A stretch of 64,000 nucleotides of DNA from Promerops cafer. Lineage: Eukaryota; Chordata; Aves; Passeriformes; Nectariniidae. Both the position numbers and the translations under genes were made by a program. Of this stretch, positions 62,266 through 64,000 are shown piece after piece (the first letter of the stretch is position 1; every line of letters begins with the position of its first letter). The notes under the pieces are model-generated. The model did not search any database. It was not told the DNA's origin and saw only the letters and a program-made list of their open reading frames with translations. The stretch covers positions 1 through 64,000 of the forward strand of contig VZSE01002469.1 in NCBI GenBank assembly GCA_013398275.1. Reading direction: 5' to 3'.

Positions 62266-64000
62266 AAGCTGGGAGCAGGGGAATCCTCATCCCCAAAAGC
62301 CAGGGGAGAGAATTTTCACCAGGACAACACACCATCAACCCTAAAGCTCTGCTTCAGCAGCAAAAGCTTCTCCACTTGGGGGAATGTTTTCCCTCACCAG
62401 AACACACCACGACAGGCTTGGCCTCTTGAAACCTTGGGCTGGTTTTAGCAGGTGAATAGAATATTATTCCTTTATGTACCTAAAGCAAAAAGGAAAAGAT
62501 TTTTCTCAACTCTTCCGGAAAAAGACTCTTGTAATACAAAACCAAGTAGGGAATATTGTAGCCTGAAAGGCTTCCAGAAAGGTGTGAGCAGAGAGAACAG
62601 CAGCTCATAGCAGGAAGGAAATTGTAACATTAACCATGGCCTTTGAAGGCAGAGGCAGCTCCGCGTCACCAAGCACTGACAGTGAGCAAAACCAAAGAAC
62701 AAAACACATCTGTCCCCTGGCTACCTCCAAAATCCATCTGCGAACGCATCCTGCCCTGAGAGAAACGCAGACCAAGGCGTGATGGAGAGATGGCAATTAA
62801 CTGCCCCCGTTGTTGTTGTTGTCATCTGCAGTGCCTCACTGCAAACAAGCTGCCCTTAGCCCCGAGCCAGCCCTTGGCCGCTCGCAAAAATCACTGAGCA
62901 TTAGATCCTGCCCCTTCTCCTGCTTAATGTCTCACCCCGGAGCTTCAGGAGCTCCCAGCCCTGTCCTTCCCCCTCTCCCTTCCCCTCCTCCTCCAGCTCC
63001 TTCCCTTCCAGCCAGCACTCCCCCTCCCTCCCCTGCTGGCCGCGGTGCCAGATGTCAGCCTGACCCCGCAGCCGCCGTTTCGGGTCAGCTATGGGGGCTG
63101 TGGTACGAGGGGAGCAGCAGCTCCCCCCTCACCAGGCTGAGGCGGGACAGCCCCACCGTGCCAGCGAGGGGTCTGGGCACTGCTGGCAAACTGAGTCCCA
63201 GGGCTTCTTCCCTGCTAACAAACCGCCGGCAGCAAGTTTGGGAGCCTGTTCACACACACTGCAACAGCAGCCTCGGGCACCGAGCGCTGGGTAAGGTGAC
63301 CCCGGACTATGTTCAGCATCAGTCATGGGCAGAAGCGTCACTTACTGCACGAGGAGAACAGATGACCTGAATGACTCCTGCGAGAATAATTGCACGCTGA
63401 AGGCAAGGGCTGAAGTTTCTGAAGGAGGGATGCTGGGAATGCTGTGGCACTCCAAGGAGGACCATTCACAAGACACTGGGCTAACAAAGAGAGCCATGGG
63501 GGAATTCAAGATGTATTTAAAATTAACCCAGGCCTGTATTCTTGACCACACTCCTTGAAGGATGTGCCCCTGATGAAGGAGCGGCTCCAAGGCAACGGAA
63601 TGCAGTTTGCTGGAAGGGAAGGGGAGAGCTTCCAGCCTGACATAAGCCAGGGCTCGGATTCCTCTATCGCAGAGGCTGCGCCGCAGATAAGGCTGCGTCA
63701 ACTTTTCCACTGGAGCTCCCTCCCCTCTAAGGTTCACAGTCAGAGCAAAATATTTTGGCCAGGTGGAAAATGAACGGAGGCTCCCAAAGCTGGGAGCTGC
63801 TGTGTGTATAAAACATCACCGTGTCACCTGCCCAGGCTTGGTTTCCCTCCACTGGGAACGGGAAAACTCATCTTCCTCCCCATGAATTCTTCACATTCCT
63901 GTGCAGCCGATAAGCCCAGCCTCTCCAAGGAGCTGCTGAGAGCCACACAAAGTGCCCTGAAACACCAAACAACCCCAGGGACTGAAACCCAGACAGGTTA

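Larger units (their letters stand above)
35095..64000 (-). other. upstream ANKRD11 intron, continues past the window edge
   Basis: Everything upstream of the acceptor at 35095 appears to be intron: no first exon, CpG-island promoter or other gene was recognised to the right edge. It holds about twenty CR1 fragments, the gap-flanking duplication at 35627-36286, small simple repeats and several candidate regulatory patches listed separately. The ANKRD11 promoter (in mammals head-to-head with SPG7) should lie beyond 64000; that position is inferred from synteny. Confidence 0.7.

Noticed and set aside
62810..63370. Plus-strand 186-codon frame near the right edge as a possible ANKRD11 5' or neighbour exon
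   Set aside because: Pro/Ser low-complexity composition, no recognised sequence, and no splice partner in the window.

Overview
This is a vertebrate nuclear window, almost certainly from a bird. The evidence is a split-exon gene with canonical GT/AG introns and about thirty truncated CR1 LINE copies of the avian type. Those copies carry the motif 'gggttggaagggacctTaaagctcat' on one strand or 'ttccaacccaaaccattc' on the other, and end in ATTCTATGA-like octamers. I saw no second protein-coding gene, no RNA gene, no CRISPR array and no recognisable endogenous retrovirus.

One gene organises the window: ANKRD11 (ankyrin repeat domain 11, also called ANCO-1), on the minus strand. I could place all eleven coding exons (human exons 3 to 13) at base resolution, from the ATG at 35036 to the TGA at 2785-2787. 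All junctions are in phase and the spliced CDS is 8145 nt, giving 2714 residues, close to the 2663 residues of the human protein. The first coding exon encodes only 29 residues. Exons 6 to 8 encode the ankyrin repeats. The giant exon 9 (6731 nt, 5605-12335) encodes a Lys/Glu-rich disordered region. Exons 10 to 13 encode the conserved C-terminus ending in LLPA. The 3' UTR runs to about 1725 with two overlapping AATAAA signals.

Layout: 1-1598, intergenic sequence downstream of the gene; 1725-2784, 3' UTR; 2785-17546, coding exons 13 to 5 with compact introns; 17547-27727, a 10.2 kb intron with a 20-bp minisatellite next to exon 5 and a CpG-richer patch; 27728-27866, exon 4; 27867-34949, a 7.1 kb intron; 34950-35094, the first coding exon with a uORF-rich 5' UTR segment; 35095-64000, upstream intron with no coding exon found. 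The non-coding first exons and promoter must lie beyond the right edge or be unrecognisable here. The upstream intron holds CR1 debris and several non-repetitive patches that look like candidate regulatory elements.

Two single N positions mark assembly gaps. The one at 35980 is flanked by a near-perfect 297-bp direct duplication that is probably an assembly artefact. The other, at 17685, lies inside the minisatellite. I found no convincing undescribed biological system. The items most worth a second look are the uORF cluster before the ANKRD11 start, the extreme purine-strand asymmetry of exon 9, the gap-flanking duplication, the minisatellite beside exon 5, and the candidate conserved elements at 53870-54960 and 58600-59280.
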